Assembly (NCBI RefSeq): GCF_964275005.1
Contig: NC_092685.1
Coordinates: 27,017,649-27,081,648, forward strand
Length of the DNA stretch: 64,000 nt
Source of the DNA: Diadema setosum
Lineage: Eukaryota; Echinodermata; Echinoidea; Diadematoida; Diadematidae
Reading direction: 5' to 3'
In this document: positions 1-11,855 of the stretch, piece after piece
How positions within the stretch are numbered: position 1 is the stretch's first letter
How the letters are laid out: the number at the start of each line of letters is the position of its first letter
Position numbers and translations under genes: made by a program
Notes under the pieces: generated by a model
Databases searched by the model: none
The model's input: only the letters and a program-made list of their open reading frames with translations
Told to the model about the DNA's origin: nothing

Positions 1-134
1 AAGGATGCAGTTTGCTACCTCCGGGGACTCCCCATTGCAGAACTGCACAGCCTTGATGGACAAGAAGTTGTCCAAGGCTCAGTTTATGCCTCTGAAGGCC
101 TGTAACTTCTGGTTGTCTGGCCATTCATCAGATT

Positions 135-174
135 CCCCCCCCCCCCCCCCCCCAAAAAAAAAAAAAAAAAAAAA
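135..174. repeat. Poly-C / poly-A homopolymer junction
   Basis: A run of about 19 C is followed directly by about 21 A. Similar C-A, A-C or T-G junctions recur at about 2880, 10014, 54322, 55511 and 55628, so they are a characteristic of this genome region. Exact lengths are prone to sequencing error. Confidence 0.9.
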
Positions 175-636
175 TCCTGTTTTTCTGTTACGTTCTTTCA
201 CAACCAAAATGTAAAGAAGTCTGGGCTAATTTTGGCTTTAAATCAGCTCGCATCATCAAGTGTTGTCTTCTAACGATTCATGGACTGGTAGAGAGAATGG
301 AAATGTTGCCCACTCTATCACAGCGTATATTTGTACATAGTGCAGGTGATTGTGTGATGTACATTGCGCCTCATCGGACTGACAGCCAGCATGTAGTAAT
401 ATACGCTGCACATTGTATGTGAAAGTAGCCGCAGGCAGTTTTTGCACATTGACGGTATCAATGGCTACATCTGCACCAGTTATCCATTATGCATGTTGTA
501 TTCAGGGCACCTTAAGCTGGTTTCCTGTCCATCAAAGGTAAAGCAGTGTTGTGTAAAGGACATCAACCAAACTGGATATCTCTCCACCCTCAACTGTCAA
601 GGCAAGGGGTGATGGAAACTGCTGTTCAAAGACTTC

Positions 637-794
637 GGCCTTATTTCATAAAAAGTTGATATGATAGCAACTCTTGCTGGAATGGCAATTGTCATGGTAA
701 CGACAAGAATCCAGCTTCCTGATTGGCTGTTACTATGGAAAGTTGCAATTCCAGCAAGAGTTGCTATCCTAACATCTTTTATGAAATGGGGCCC
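637..794. mobile_element. 158-bp MITE, ends in GGCCCCATTTCATAA-like repeats (copy 1)
   Basis: The sequence is nearly palindromic. The left part reads GGCCTTATTTCATAAAAAG and the right part ends CTTTTATGAAATGGGGCC. Inner arms share GATAGCAACTCTTGCTGGAA and its complement. A second copy with ends GGGCCCCATTTCATAA / AATGAAATGGGGCCC lies at 50641-50801. It is non-autonomous, with no coding capacity. The superfamily was not assigned. Confidence 0.75.
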
Positions 795-2058
795 AGGTAG
801 CATGAGGATTCATGGGTATCCCAATTTATTCGTTGCGCACTGGGTACGTCAGAAAAACACAAATAGCACTGGTCAGCGAATATTTGCATCGGAGCATATG
901 CGCATTGGTATCGATCGACTCCAGTCAAGATTTTGCGGCTCTGTTTGTACTTACACGTATATTGAGATCAGTCCCATGTACACAAATTGTTACGGGGATT
1001 CTCGAATATATCCGACCCAGGTCAGCCTCCATGCTATATAAATCTCCACACTACAGGGTCTAAATTTTAAGTGAGCTTTTCAATTCTGTGGCATTATAAT
1101 TTTGTAAGGCATCGCTAGAATGTAGATCCACTCGTCAATTGTGTTTAGTAAAGATGCAAGAGTGAATCTGAATTAGACAGCAAACAAACGTCTTGCCACT
1201 TTTGTGTTATTTTGAATTAGTTTAAAAGCTCTTTGCATTTCATGTTGTAAACTCCCTGTGTGCAGCATTGTTCTGAGATTGCAAAGTATGAATGCTTTTG
1301 GAAAACTTTTCATTTTTTAACGCCATGTAATTTCTTATTGAAGCATTCTTGCTAGAAAGGGTTGTGGAGAAACTTGCAAGCTTTGCTGGGATATTAAGTT
1401 TATGATAAGGCTATAGCTATGATGCCTTCAATGTGCAGTCGCATAGTTTGATCGGTTTGTTCGCGGTTGTGCGTTTGAGCCAAATATGAGAAGTTGGCAA
1501 GCCGTCAACTGAGTCTGGCTTTCAAACGTTGGCACCAAAGCAGTTGAGGATCACATTATACTGCTATAGGCAGTGTTCCAGAATGGTGTTACTCTAGATC
1601 TCTATTTCTGCCTTCCCAAGACAGCGGAATGACATCCTGGTGGATATTTAAGAATGAGTTGCGGTTTGGATGTGCCTTTATAGAGACTGGTGGGTATCAG
1701 ATTCCCAGTGAATGCTCACGTCCCAAGCTCTTTGACAGCATGTCCTGTGTCATGTCCTGAATGCTTTCGAGTTAATACCAGGTAATTTCTGATGCTTAAA
1801 AACTCTTGTGAACCTTCTTCCATCCTTTCTACAAGCATCCTGTTTCAGTGTCTTTCTGATCACTGCGATCACATTTTTCATATTTCTAAAGTACAGACAT
1901 TGACATTTGTGATATTACTTCCTTCAAATGAACACAAACTGACCAACCAACCGACCCCTCTCTATCCCCTTCCTACTCCAAGAAAAGAACCTAATGTAAT
2001 GTTACAAAGAATACTAGTATCTCTGTGAGCAGCATACAGTCTGAATTTTGAGACATTT

Positions 2059-2853
2059 AGGCCGCGTTCATGCGAATTTCGTAGCCAGAATCACAAACAT
2101 GAATCATGATTCAAAACGGCGTTTCAAATCACGGTCTCGGCCGAAGAGCGTTCATGCAGGCTTTCGCAACGCTGATTCTGGCTCTGCTCATCCTTTGCCG
2201 TTGCGCAGCGCACTGCGCAGTTTGACCATGTCTCTGCAACTCGAGCCAGTAGACCTCCTTATGCCAGCTGATCAGTCAGTTTATTATAGGCCTTTACGTT
2301 TTTATTTCGGTGAATACTTTCCAATAAGCTGTGGCATTCAGGCTCTGCCCACAGATCGAGGAATAATCTTAATTCTTCGTCTCTCCAGTTGTTTTCCCTT
2401 GGTAGACACAGCGCTGCAGCCATTACTATTATCAACTCAATCAGAGAGTAATTACGTGTATTATTATATTAAACAGCTAGATGCTACAGAATCGATGTAT
2501 GGCGTTGATGTAAGCAAACTAGTGCAGGTATGGTACCGAAACGCACGATTCATATAAAGACGTACACAAGCACGCTAACAGAACAAGAAGCTGCGGGATA
2601 CCCCATGAGACACGCATGCGCACAGCGCACAATGACATCATAGAATCATGATTGAAATCATGGTTGCGTTCATGCGGTTTTGGCGATCGTAATTCTGGCA
2701 GAATCATGATTCAAAACGCCCTTTTTTCTGCATTTCAGATCGGCGTTTTAAAACACGTTTAAATGGAAAAATCGCATGAACACAACGCAACTAAAGACGT
2801 TTAGCGACTAAACGTGTTTAGAAACGCAATTCTAGTTTCGCATGAACGCAGCC
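2059..2853. mobile_element. About 0.8-kb inverted-repeat element, ends GGCYGCGTTCATGCGAA
   Basis: The left end reads GGCCGCGTTCATGCGAA and the right end is the complement of GGCTGCGTTCATGCGAA. Sub-terminal segments (GAATCATGATTCAAAACG) occur near both ends, and several GTTCATGC motifs recur inside. The 169-codon open frame inside (2048-2557) shows no transposase motif I can recognise. It is best read as a non-autonomous DNA transposon. The ends resemble PIF/Harbinger-type MITEs, which is inference only. Confidence 0.7.
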
Positions 2854-2878
2854 GTAGATCCCCACTGCAAGAAGGCGT

Positions 2879-3000
2879 CCCCCCCCCCAAAAAAAAAAAA
2901 AAAGAGAGGACAAATTTTAAAAAAGGCAAAAAGAATAACAAAACACAAATGAAACCTTCCCCTTTGTGCCACCCCATCCAAAAAAAGAAAAAAAAAAAGT
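2879..3000. repeat. A-rich low-complexity tract with C run
   Basis: A run of C then A is followed by A-rich, G-poor sequence ending in a second poly-A segment. It immediately follows the right end of the 2059-2853 element. Confidence 0.75.
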
Positions 3001-3517
3001 TTTGGAAAGAGACTGAAATCAAATAGTTTTCTGTGGCCAGCTGTTTTAACATTTCAGCATTAAAAGTCTTGTCTCTGCGACTGAGTAATCTTGTCAGCTG
3101 TAACCTTGCAAGCATGTTCACAAATTTGAATGTCTGCCCAGGAGAAATCATGAACAGCCTTGTGTAGAGAGTCTTATTCAGTTCTGTAGAGCTACATGTT
3201 CACACTTCACGCTGTCTCATTTCTTCCATTGTTGCCATTTCATACTTGTGAGCATTGTACTGTAAATGTTGAAAACTCAAAATATCAAAACATGTGACCT
3301 GACTGAAAGTACAGATGGTGAAATGTGGCAGTCTGTAAGCAAAATGATTCCATCAATATATCATGGAAAGAAAATTGAGATTGTACATTGTTTCTGCAAG
3401 GAACTGTAAATTCATGCGTAGATGAAAATTAGGCATGATGGACTATGCATCATATCATCCCTCTTGTCCTGAAACCAACTCCCCCCCCCCCCCATTTACT
3501 TCCTGGATCATATCAGA

Positions 3518-3702
3518 GCAATTACCCCCCCCCCCCCCCCCCCCCCCCCCAGCTAAATACCGGTTGGTGATAAGGTTAGAGTAAAGATTAGGTTTAGGGT
3601 TAGTTTTGGGGTTAGAGTTTCGGTTAGGAATAGGTTCAGGATTAGGATTAGGGTTTGGGCTAGAGGAAGGATCTAAGGTAATCGTCCGGGGGGTGATTGC
3701 CT
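3518..3702. mobile_element. Element with TTAGGG-like core and GCAATTACCC / GGGTGATTGC ends (copy 1)
   Basis: The left end GCAATTACCCCC runs into a poly-C expansion. The core has degenerate TTAGGG/TTAGGT units (GGTTTAGGGTTAG, GGATTAGGGTTTGGG). The right end is GGGGTGATTGC. The same architecture is cleaner at 33588-33755, where GGGCAATTACCCC and GGGGGTAATTGCCC flank the core. The TTAGGG units are therefore part of a dispersed element here and not evidence of a chromosome end. Confidence 0.65.
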
Positions 3703-3751
3703 AGAACCTCCTGGATTAGTGATTTCTGCCGTTTGTTTTTCTTTCTTCATA

Positions 3752-3753
<2 letters not shown>

Positions 3754-3792
<39 letters not shown>
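3754..3792 (+). repeat. (TG)n microsatellite
   Basis: About 19 uninterrupted TG units follow ATTTG. Confidence 0.95.
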
Positions 3793-3794
<2 letters not shown>

Positions 3795-4620
3795 TTGTTC
3801 TAGATGAAGGGGCAGCATTTTCTAACATGCCGCGTTCCCATCATTTTATTTGATTCAGGACCAAGTATTTGTTGAGTTTCCTCTTCGCAAAGATTTAGCC
3901 CCTGCCCTTTGTGTTTAGAAGTCTACAGACCTCTACTTAGTGTAGTCGAATGCCATGTTTATGTGTAGGTGTGAAAGGTAGTGTTTCTCTTTAATCATTC
4001 TAGGAAAAAAAACACAACAACAACAACACCCGGTGCGATAGCAGTGTAAATGTCACAGTGCGTGTGAAATTCTCTGAAATCTGAAGCAACCTTCAAGTAC
4101 TTCCTTGTGTTGAGCAATGTTCACTACATTGTTTTCTCATCTGAAGTTCCTACTCCTGGCAAAAGTGGGCATGCGAACTCATTCTCCAAGCTTGTTGAAC
4201 CCTCTCCTTTAACCCCCCTTCCCTCTCCCACCCCCACCCCCACCCCAACCCCACAGGCAATTCTAATCAGTATCATTTGAAGGTAGAGTAATAGTATCAG
4301 GAATATGTGCAGCCATGTGAAACAGAAACTTTGGATGTCTGATAGATTACCTTTCCTCTTGTCCTCATTAATGAATTGGTCCGATTTAATTGAGATTAAT
4401 ACCTTATTCATTTAATGAATTGAATGTTGTAACTATTGAATGGTCACTGTCAGCTACCTAAATTTTTAAGCATGGATCATATCAGATCTCCCATGGTGCT
4501 TTGCTGATGATGGTAGTCACATGTATTTCAATTTTTTCTTTCTATTTTAATAACTTCACCATCCAAAATGTCAACCCTCTCATATCAGTGTAAACATTTG
4601 TACTGTCCACTCTTCATCGT

Positions 4621-5015
4621 TTAAAGGGACTGTACAGTACTGGTTGAGGTGGGAATTAATGTTTTGAACATTCCTAAGTGAGATAATGAGAAACCTCTTA
4701 TAAATGAAATATGAAAGAGCATGTAATTTTAAGAAGGATTCAACATTTGTTTGATGAAAATTGGTTTTCAAATGACTGAAATATTAAAAAAAGTGATAAT
4801 AACAAAAGTTCACAGGCCACACCTTTTATTAGGATCTCTTTGTTTCACCGTGTTTTTGGATATCTCAGCCATTTCAAAACCGATTTTCATCAAATAAATT
4901 TTGATACCCCTTAGAATTGCATGCTCTTTGACATCTCATTGAGTGGTTTCTGAATATCTCACATAACGTTAAAAGCTAAATCCTTACCTCAACCAGAACT
5001 GTACACACCCTTTAA
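4621..5015. mobile_element. 395-bp TTAA-bounded MITE, family B copy 1
   Basis: The element begins TTAAAGGGACTGTACAGTAC and ends GAACTGTACACACCCTTTAA. Long imperfect inverted arms contain a GATGAAAATTGGTTTT segment and its mirror, around a short centre. Full-length copies lie at 31033-31424 and 59901-60290, with a degraded copy at 28934-29284. TTAA at both ends fits a TTAA duplication (piggyBac-like), but a TA duplication inside longer ends cannot be excluded. No coding capacity. Confidence 0.85.
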
Positions 5016-5061
5016 AACTTATAGGATTGGAGATTAAAACTCCTGCGTGGTATGGGCAATA

Positions 5062-5256
5062 CTGTAAAACCAGAAATCTTCTTGTGCATGAAATTTTCAC
5101 AAATTTCGCGTTGCAAGGAGCCAAGGTTCACAAAAGTAAAATGCATGCTAAAGATTTTGGCTACACAAGGCATTGAATGCCAGTGGCAATTCGCGAAAGT
5201 TTCATGTCGCCAAAATGGCTGTCGACTTCAATTTGCAAATGTGTCTGGTTTTACAC
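5062..5256. mobile_element. 195-bp MITE with TA flanks, ends CTGTAAAACCAGA
   Basis: The left end TA-CTGTAAAACCAGAA matches the complement of the right end GTCTGGTTTTACAC-TA, and TA flanks both sides. The interior has paired segments such as TGCATGAAATTTTCA and GAAAGTTTCATG. A related copy is at 52317-52536. TA flanks and short ends suggest a Tc1/mariner-type MITE. It has a similar layout to the element at 10739. Confidence 0.75.
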
Positions 5257-6637
5257 TATGTGACTTACATGCTGTAATTGACAACACACTTTCCATATTT
5301 TTGGTCGCAGACTTTACATCAACTCTCGGAAAAATGTGACTTTGGTGGATGCAGATTTTACTGTCTGTAGATAATTCATGGAAAGTAGATTTCCTTGGTA
5401 CCTATGGTAGAGAATGATTTTTCTGTAAAAACAGAGATCATACAGAGGAGCCATTTTTTTTTTTTTTTTTGTCTCTCGTGAGATTGTTCTCAGAGTGTGT
5501 GTGTGTGTTGCCATATTAAAGTCCATGTTGGCTGCACCACATTTATAACCCTCATTTCTCCAACACTTGATCGGCAAGTAAGATAGAATCGGTATTGCAT
5601 GTTCAGAAGTGAAGGGAGAGTTATCCCATGGAGAAAAACTTTCCCACCATAATATGTGTGTGATGCTGGGGTTTTAAAAACCAAAGGTGAAAGTGAAAGT
5701 TTATATGGAAAGTTAGGTGTTGCACAGGATGAAGTTACAGCATATGCCTGTTTTTGATGTTGGCAAATGCCTTTCGTATGACATCCCATCATAACTACGA
5801 AAGTGCTTGCATTTGTAAAGATTTCGCAAGGCAAAAGAAAAAGTGACCTTTACTAGCAGGTAATATTTAGACACAGACCCACAGCAACTCAAAACATAAG
5901 TTGTAGGCTGCACTAAAGGGAAGGGAATCTAATTCGAGATACCTTTATAGACAGGTAGTTCAGAAATAACCCATGCAATGGGTGCAGGAGTACGTATCAT
6001 CGTCAGCAATAAGTACGTAGTGTTGTCTGCATTGTCTAAGGAGTTTATGCAAGCGACATCTGCACATCCGATAGCTCTAAATCTGAAGAAAGAAAAAGAA
6101 GACAGTGTGCTTTTTGCCCATTGTACCTGCAATTATCAGCTATTAGTGCTTGGTATGAAAGATCCAGCCAGCAGAGCATGTGATTTGCTCATCATACTTT
6201 ATCCGTAATCTGCTGTGGGTTGCCAATTTCCTGCCCAGATCCAAGGAATAATGAGGTACTTGGTGGGCCTACTGTACGTGGTAAAGTCCTCGATGTTCAA
6301 GTGAGTGTGTGAAAATGGATTTGCTACAAGAAGTGAACTGGTACACAAGGAAATTTAGACCTATGGTGCATTGCTGGTCACACAGTGTTTGTTGTGTGTG
6401 TGTGTGTCTTTTTTTAAAGGTATTCTTTTAACCATATTTTTCATACTTTCCAGTCACACATTTTGGTCTATTTACTAACTGTTAACAATGTTTATAAAGT
6501 ACAATTCACTTCCATGTTCAAACTGACTCAAATTGTGTAAAATCAAACAGACAAAAAAGGTAGCATAAAGTTACAGGTAATAATAAGATAACGTTACAGG
6601 ATTTCAAAGTTGTTTGTGTTACATATGTTAAACTGTG

Positions 6638-6672
6638 AGGGGGTGGGGGAAGCGGGTGGGGGGGGGGGATGA
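6638..6672 (+). repeat. G-rich tract with quadruplex potential
   Basis: Four or more G runs (GGGGG, GGGGG, GGG, and a long run) occur within about 35 bases on the plus strand, which meets the simple G-quadruplex pattern. No adjacent gene is evident. Confidence 0.6.
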
Positions 6673-8621
6673 GTTGGAGAGTTTATGTGAGCATGTAGAG
6701 ATGACACATGTTCCCACTACATAGATTCTCTCTCTTTCTCAGTAGATATCCAGGCACCATTAGTTTGAGTGAGCAGTAGACCGACCAATGTGTCTTTTGA
6801 CTTGTGGTGGCATTATTCACCGCCATCAAATACCCTGTTCAGCTCCCGTATGAAGCGTCTCGATTCACCAGTGGGGGAGACAAAGGTTCATGTTAGTTCG
6901 CCGCGGGATAGCGATGAATCGTTGTGCACGGATTACAAAAGGGCGAGAACATCATTCAGTTATGTGGGCACAACGTGCACCCCACCCCCAGCTAGCATAG
7001 AGCTGGTTTGATAAAAGGAAAATTCTCATCCCAAAATGACTCCATTCATGATTTTCCTCCCCAATATATTCCTGTTTTAGGTATTTTTAGGATGTCACTT
7101 GGTAACTCTTCAGGAAAGAATGTGTTCTCTTCTGAAACACTGATTACACAGAACATTTTAGATGGTTTGCATGTAACCATGCTAACTGTTATAAGGATAC
7201 ATGACAAAAACATAGTTCTGTTCTGAATTTTGAGCGTCAAAGTGTACTGGTCACGAACTCATATACGTCATGAGTGGGGGGGTTGGTGTTCTCTTGGGGT
7301 TTTTTTTTCTGTGTGGAGACAAAAAAAAACCAAGTGATTGCAGAAGTTCTGCACATGTTGCTAGCTAACGATTACTAGTGATTGATGAACACAGAGCAAA
7401 TGAAAGATGGTAGTCTTCGCAGGGATTTGAGAGTGCTGTGTCGTATCTGATCGATGAATGTTACACAAAAACTGGAAATTATATTGATAGGCCCTGCACA
7501 GGCACAGTCTACTATGGTGCCCAAGTTGCAAAATGCATTAAATGTAGGCCATGTGTACAGTGTATACCATTGTGTGTGATCTGAGGGGCTATGTTATATA
7601 CTGCATTTCAGAGAGTGACATGGTATATTTTAGTCATAATACTAATTAGTCTGTTGAATGACATTGGTTTGTTTTTGCTGTTCCAATCTTTACATATATT
7701 TTATGTGTACATATATGTCATTACTTCAGCCGTAACAGCCCATACAGCTACCAGAGATTTTCGTGTCATGTCCCATATTTGTACAATATGTATGAGGTAG
7801 TATGAGATTTTAGTGTGTAGCGAAGTGTCATAAATGATTTCTTTAGCATACATGCATGTATTAGAGCATGTCCTATCCAGGACCTCCTTATAGATCTATA
7901 AAGATATTGACTAATGAAAGATAAAGTAGCTGAACTGAATTCATTCTGATATATTGTCAGCTGAGAACCATAAGGGCATTATCGCAGTTTTGAGGGTATT
8001 GAGTTATTGGTATCACGTCGTAGAGCTTGATCTCCTCTACATTATGGGTGTCAATTTTATAGTAGTTTCATTTTCAGTAAAATGTTCAAAAAATCCAACC
8101 CAATTCTTATCTTACCCAGTACTGTACGTGGAACAATGCTTGTAAATCTACCAATTGTTGATTAAGTAAGCTTTTTGTTTCATGAAAATTGATCATTTTG
8201 TTTTTATTTATGCTCAAATCTTAGAATGCAATAGCGCCCTTTTGGTTCTCAGCTGATGATATACTACTTTAAAACAGAAGACTTCTGTTTGCAGTACTTC
8301 CCTATCAAATAGTTGGTATCTATAGGTCTTTAATTCAAATGGCTATTATGCATACTGCGCGTGTGCACAGACACACACAAATAGTTACAGTTGACATCTT
8401 TCAAATGTTTATTCACTCTGATGGTAAGATATGGTTTTACAACACCTCTCACACACACACCTGTATTCCCCCCAGAGTCTACCTACTGTGTGTCATAAGT
8501 TAGTGTGACTCAGCAGATTTTAGGGAGGTTTTAATTAAAGACCAGTTTCATCCAAGGAGATTGTCTTGTCCACATAGCCCAAACTCTAACCAGTGCTACT
8601 GCTGGAAGTGGAACAGGTTGA

Positions 8622-8997
8622 TTAACCCATTAGTAACTGAACCGCCCAAAACTGCCCATCTTATTGCTCCCTTAAACACCTGAAACTGCCCGTCTGTTTT
8701 TTAGATAGTTTCATGCTTTACCATTTTATTGTATTCATATAGCATATAATTGTAATTACATAATTTGAAAGAAGTCAAAGGTCAACAAAAGTATGTCAGA
8801 ATTATTTCTGTGACACCATTCTCTTTTTAAAGTTTTAATAGGCTTTCAAATAAACATAACTTATAATATACAAAATTAAACATACAGTAAGCTACTTTGC
8901 ATAATTTAGAAAGCTGTCGAAATGGGAGTAATATTGCTGTACCTTCTAGGAAATCATAGGCCATTATGTACGCAATCTTCAGTTGCTAAAGGGTTAA
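8622..8997. mobile_element. 376-bp TTAA-bounded MITE, ends TTAACCCATTAGTAACTGAA
   Basis: The left terminus TTAACCCATTAGTAACTGAA pairs with the right terminus CTTCAGTTGCTAAAGGGTTAA, so inverted ends are about 20 bp with few mismatches. TTAA lies at both outer edges. The interior is AT-rich without a long open frame. Only one copy was noticed in the window. Confidence 0.7.
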
Positions 8998-10470
8998 ACC
9001 AGCTCCTTGCTTCACATGTTATTACCAGAAGTATTTTGCCTTCCTTTTCCAAAGTCCACAAAGTCCAAGCAGTATTTGCCCAGGAATATTGCGCATATCC
9101 GTCCCCTGAGAGATCTCGCTGTTTGATCTCAAATGCAATTTCTCTTCTGTAAATAAATGTGCAGTATTTTCCACCTGTTCAAATCAGAATTCTGGACTAT
9201 TTGCACTGGAGCAGTGTGGCGCTGATGTTGTTTATTTTCTGAAAGGAGTCGTGACATCAATGAGATTAATTTTGTATTCGATAATTACTTGTATTTTAGA
9301 CCAAACCATCAGTGGTTGTGTGGCAAATGGTGGTTATTGATTGAAGTATGTCCAGATGCATGGAGATCGATGCCAAAAGTTGAAAAGCCGGCAACGGGGT
9401 AACCATGCTGTTTGAGCGGGGAAATTTCAAGAGGGGATTCATTCGATGAGTTATCAGTGTTTGCGCGATAGATTTCAAGGTATTTTCTACTGGTGCAGCA
9501 TGTTATCATACAAACAAAACCCACGCATTAGATAGACTCTGGTTGCTCTATGAACATGTACCGTACTTGTCTAATTTTCATGAAAATTACGCTTGATTGC
9601 CCATGAATGACCTCTATTTTACCATCACATAAAAGGATGTTTAAAGCCATCTGTGCCATATTTGACTACCAGTATGCTTTCCATACATGCTGTTACACCC
9701 CCTTTCTCAGTCTCATTGCAATATATTGATGCAGTTCAGATGTATCTTTATATATTTTTCCCCCGACATGTGATACTGTGTGCTTTCCTCCATTGCTTTA
9801 TTGTGTGTGTGTGTGTGCTTTTTGCCACAGAGACCCTTCTGTGTTTTGCTGCAAAAAACAGTCGGTTCCTGCCGTTTGCTCTGTCATTCATCAGGACTAT
9901 AATCATATTTGCTTTTCTTCGTCCGTGGGCGTACGTGGTGGCCTCTTTTAGATTAGGGGAAATACCATGCAGGCATGACAGAAGAAAAAAAAATTGATGC
10001 TGTTTCCCAGTCCCCCCCCCCCCCCAAAAAACATGAATGTTCAGTGACATGTAACAGTTTAGGCAAATGTTTGTTGTATATGATTTGAAATAGAAGCTGT
10101 TTTGTGGGTACTGACAGCCAGTTGAACTAGAAATAAGTGGTGATGTAGGTAATTTTGGCTTAATTGGTATGTTCACAATATTTACTTATGTGTTAGCCTG
10201 ATGTAATGCTTCACAGTAAAATTCACATTTAATTTTCAAATGTATTGTGTGGTGGTGCACTTCAAATGGGCAAATGCTGACATAATATATTGGAACTATA
10301 GATATTAAGTTTTTTTTTTTTTTTTTTCTTCCCCAGATGAAAGCTTTCTTTCTTCATACATTGTTTCTATGATCTACTCAAGTGTAGAGTTTCCTATTAA
10401 GATTCTGGAATGTGATGGAATGATATTCTTATGATAATCTTATAAAAGGAAACAAAAAATCAGTGACACA

Positions 10471-10672
10471 ACATTTGCTCCTGCAGCAATTGCTCCACTC
10501 TTACAGGTATTTTCTCCAAGGACTTAGGGTTGGGGTTAGGGTTGTGATAGGGTTTTAGGTTTAGTTAGATGTAAGGATTAGGATTAGGGTTAGTGTTATG
10601 TTTGTGGGTAGAATTTATGTTTGGTTTAGTGTGAAGATATTTCATGGGAGCAATTGTCACAGGAACAAATGT
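10471..10672. mobile_element. TTAGGG-core element, ends ACATTTGCTCCTG / CAGGAACAAATGT
   Basis: Inverted ends ACATTTGCTCCTGCAGCAAT and TTGTCACAGGAACAAATGT flank a core rich in degenerate TTAGGG (CTTAGGGTTGGGGTTAGGG, GGATTAGGGTTAG). It shares the design of the 3518 and 33588 elements but has different ends, so it is a second TTAGGG-bearing family. Confidence 0.6.
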
Positions 10673-10738
10673 CATGGATGCCCCAAAATCACAGTAACAC
10701 TGGTCAAGTTAAAGTGTAAAGGTTCAAGATGATAAGTA

Positions 10739-10933
10739 CTGTAAAAGTGGATTTTTTCGCGCTCAGCCAGGTCAAATGGATTTCGCATGTTTTTAATTCC
10801 GCGGAATCAGGACATTAACTACTGGAACATGTGGCGTGCAAAAATATTTGTGTGCTTTTTATTTTCGCGCTAGCGTCTGGTTGCGCGAAATGCGCGAAAA
10901 TTTCCACACCGCGAAAATTTCCACTTTTACGGC
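10739..10933. mobile_element. 195-bp MITE, ends CTGTAAAAGTGGA, CG-rich hairpin interior
   Basis: The left end TACTGTAAAAGTGGATTTTT pairs with the right end AAATTTCCACTTTTACGG. The interior contains several TTCGCG/CGCGAA segments that pair with each other. The left flank is TA. The right TA appears mutated to CA. A single end of a similar type (TACTGTATAAGCTGTTATTTTCGC) is at about 23585. Probably a Tc1/mariner-type MITE. Confidence 0.7.
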
Positions 10934-11040
10934 ATCACATTTTGCTTCTATCTGCCATCGTGTGTCACATTTTCCATTTTGTAATATAAATAATTGTGTT
11001 TCTTTCATTGTTTTCTCCCCATGGTCTCTTTTCCTTGTCT

Positions 11041-11300
11041 CTTCCTCTGTGTGTGTGTGTATGTGTGTGTGTTTGTGTGTGTGTGTGTTTATTTCTGTTT
11101 ATCCTTCTTAAATCACATCTTCCTCTCCCTACTTCCGTGCTTACGTTCTTGGAACTGCTGTTCCAACCTCCTCTTGTCTCCACTGATATGCTTTCTCTAC
11201 CTCCCCTCCCCCCCACCCCCTTCCTCACTGTTTATCTCCTGTGTTCTCCCCGTCTCACTCTCCATCCATCTCTCTCTCCATCTCACCCCTGCCTCATAAC
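11041..11300 (+). repeat. (TG)n and pyrimidine-rich tract before the 11303 exon
   Basis: Interrupted TG units are followed by CT-rich sequence running up to the splice acceptor of the PPP1R14 exon. The pyrimidine-rich 3' part (CTCTCTCCATCTCACCCC) probably doubles as the polypyrimidine tract of that acceptor. The open frames translated across it are low-complexity artefacts. Confidence 0.75.
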
Positions 11301-11302
11301 AG

Positions 11303-11416
11303 GAAGACGAAGATTACCCCATAGAGATTGACATCGACGATCTCCTGCGGCTCACCGGCGATGACAGGCAGCGAGAGGTCGAGTCCCTTCTCAGAGACGC
11401 CGCGCAACCCTCACAG
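11303..11416 (+). CDS. PPP1R14: PPP1R14-family PP1 inhibitor, penultimate coding exon (partial gene)
   Basis: A 38-codon, phase 0-0 exon with acceptor CATAACAG and donor CAG/GTAAAC. It translates from EDEDYPIEIDIDDLLRL to RDAAQPSQ. The acidic stretch followed by E-I-D-[IV]-D-[ED]-L-L is the signature of the PHIN domain of CPI-17, PHI-1 and KEPI, just after their first helix. Known family role: small cytoplasmic inhibitors of protein phosphatase 1 (myosin phosphatase) whose potency rises greatly after PKC or ROCK phosphorylation of a threonine in the N-terminal part. That part, including the phospho-site, is encoded by earlier exons not seen in this window. The open phase and match to the next exon at 12947 make this a secure call. 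Which vertebrate paralogue it corresponds to cannot be decided. Confidence 0.88.
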
Positions 11417-11855
11417 GTAAACAAGAGCCGCCATCCTGGGCACATTTTGCTCAGCTTTGAGCATGCGCAACCAGGCCGGAGAATGTGCGTAGCAATTCAA
11501 AGTTGATTTGCAACTGCTTGACAAATTGCCCTACATCAACATAGGCAAGCACTGAATTGATCAGTGTTCTGGTAGTAGCTATTGCTAAATAGGGCAATTT
11601 TTCTATCAGTTGCAATGAAAACATCTCGACGGAAGGATTTCATGAATTTGAATAATTGGAAGTTGGTCACACAGAAAGAATGAATACTGCCCCCATTTTG
11701 AATACGGTGCAATGTTCCCGTAAAGTCTCTTGAAGAATCGTTCTTCTTATAGAATCGAAAGTGGAATTAGCATCACAGTATGTAAAACTTGAAAGTAAAT
11801 GAAAAAAGGATCATTGATATCTAGAAAGCAAACAGTGTCAGTCGGCAGTATGGTA

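Larger units (their letters stand above)
1..11302. other. Non-coding stretch upstream of the PPP1R14 exons
   Basis: No convincing coding exon was seen here. Open frames are short, and most overlap repeats or simple sequence. I looked for the missing 5' PPP1R14 exons, which should encode a VTVKYDR-like phosphorylation segment and an EWI-like helix, and did not find them. This may be intron or 5' flank of that gene. The recognisable content is the inverted-repeat elements, TTAGGG-like repeats and homopolymers listed separately. A somewhat richer 80-codon frame at 6769-7011 has no recognisable motif and no clear splice context. Confidence 0.6.

Noticed and set aside
2048..2557. 169-codon frame as a possible transposase
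   Set aside because: Lies in an inverted-repeat element but shows no catalytic or DNA-binding motif and is not in a splice context.
3553..3700. Chromosome-end telomere
   Set aside because: TTAGGG units are degenerate, short and enclosed by transposon-like inverted ends, and similar tracts occur elsewhere in the window.
6769..7011. 80-codon frame as a possible upstream PPP1R14 exon
   Set aside because: Contains KVHVSSPRD, faintly like the N-terminus of the family, but lacks the VTVKYDR and helix segments and a suitable donor.
10965..11331. Several overlapping frames of 87-111 codons just before the PPP1R14 exon
   Set aside because: They read through TG and CT repeats and the intron acceptor; only the 11303-11416 phase matches a protein family.
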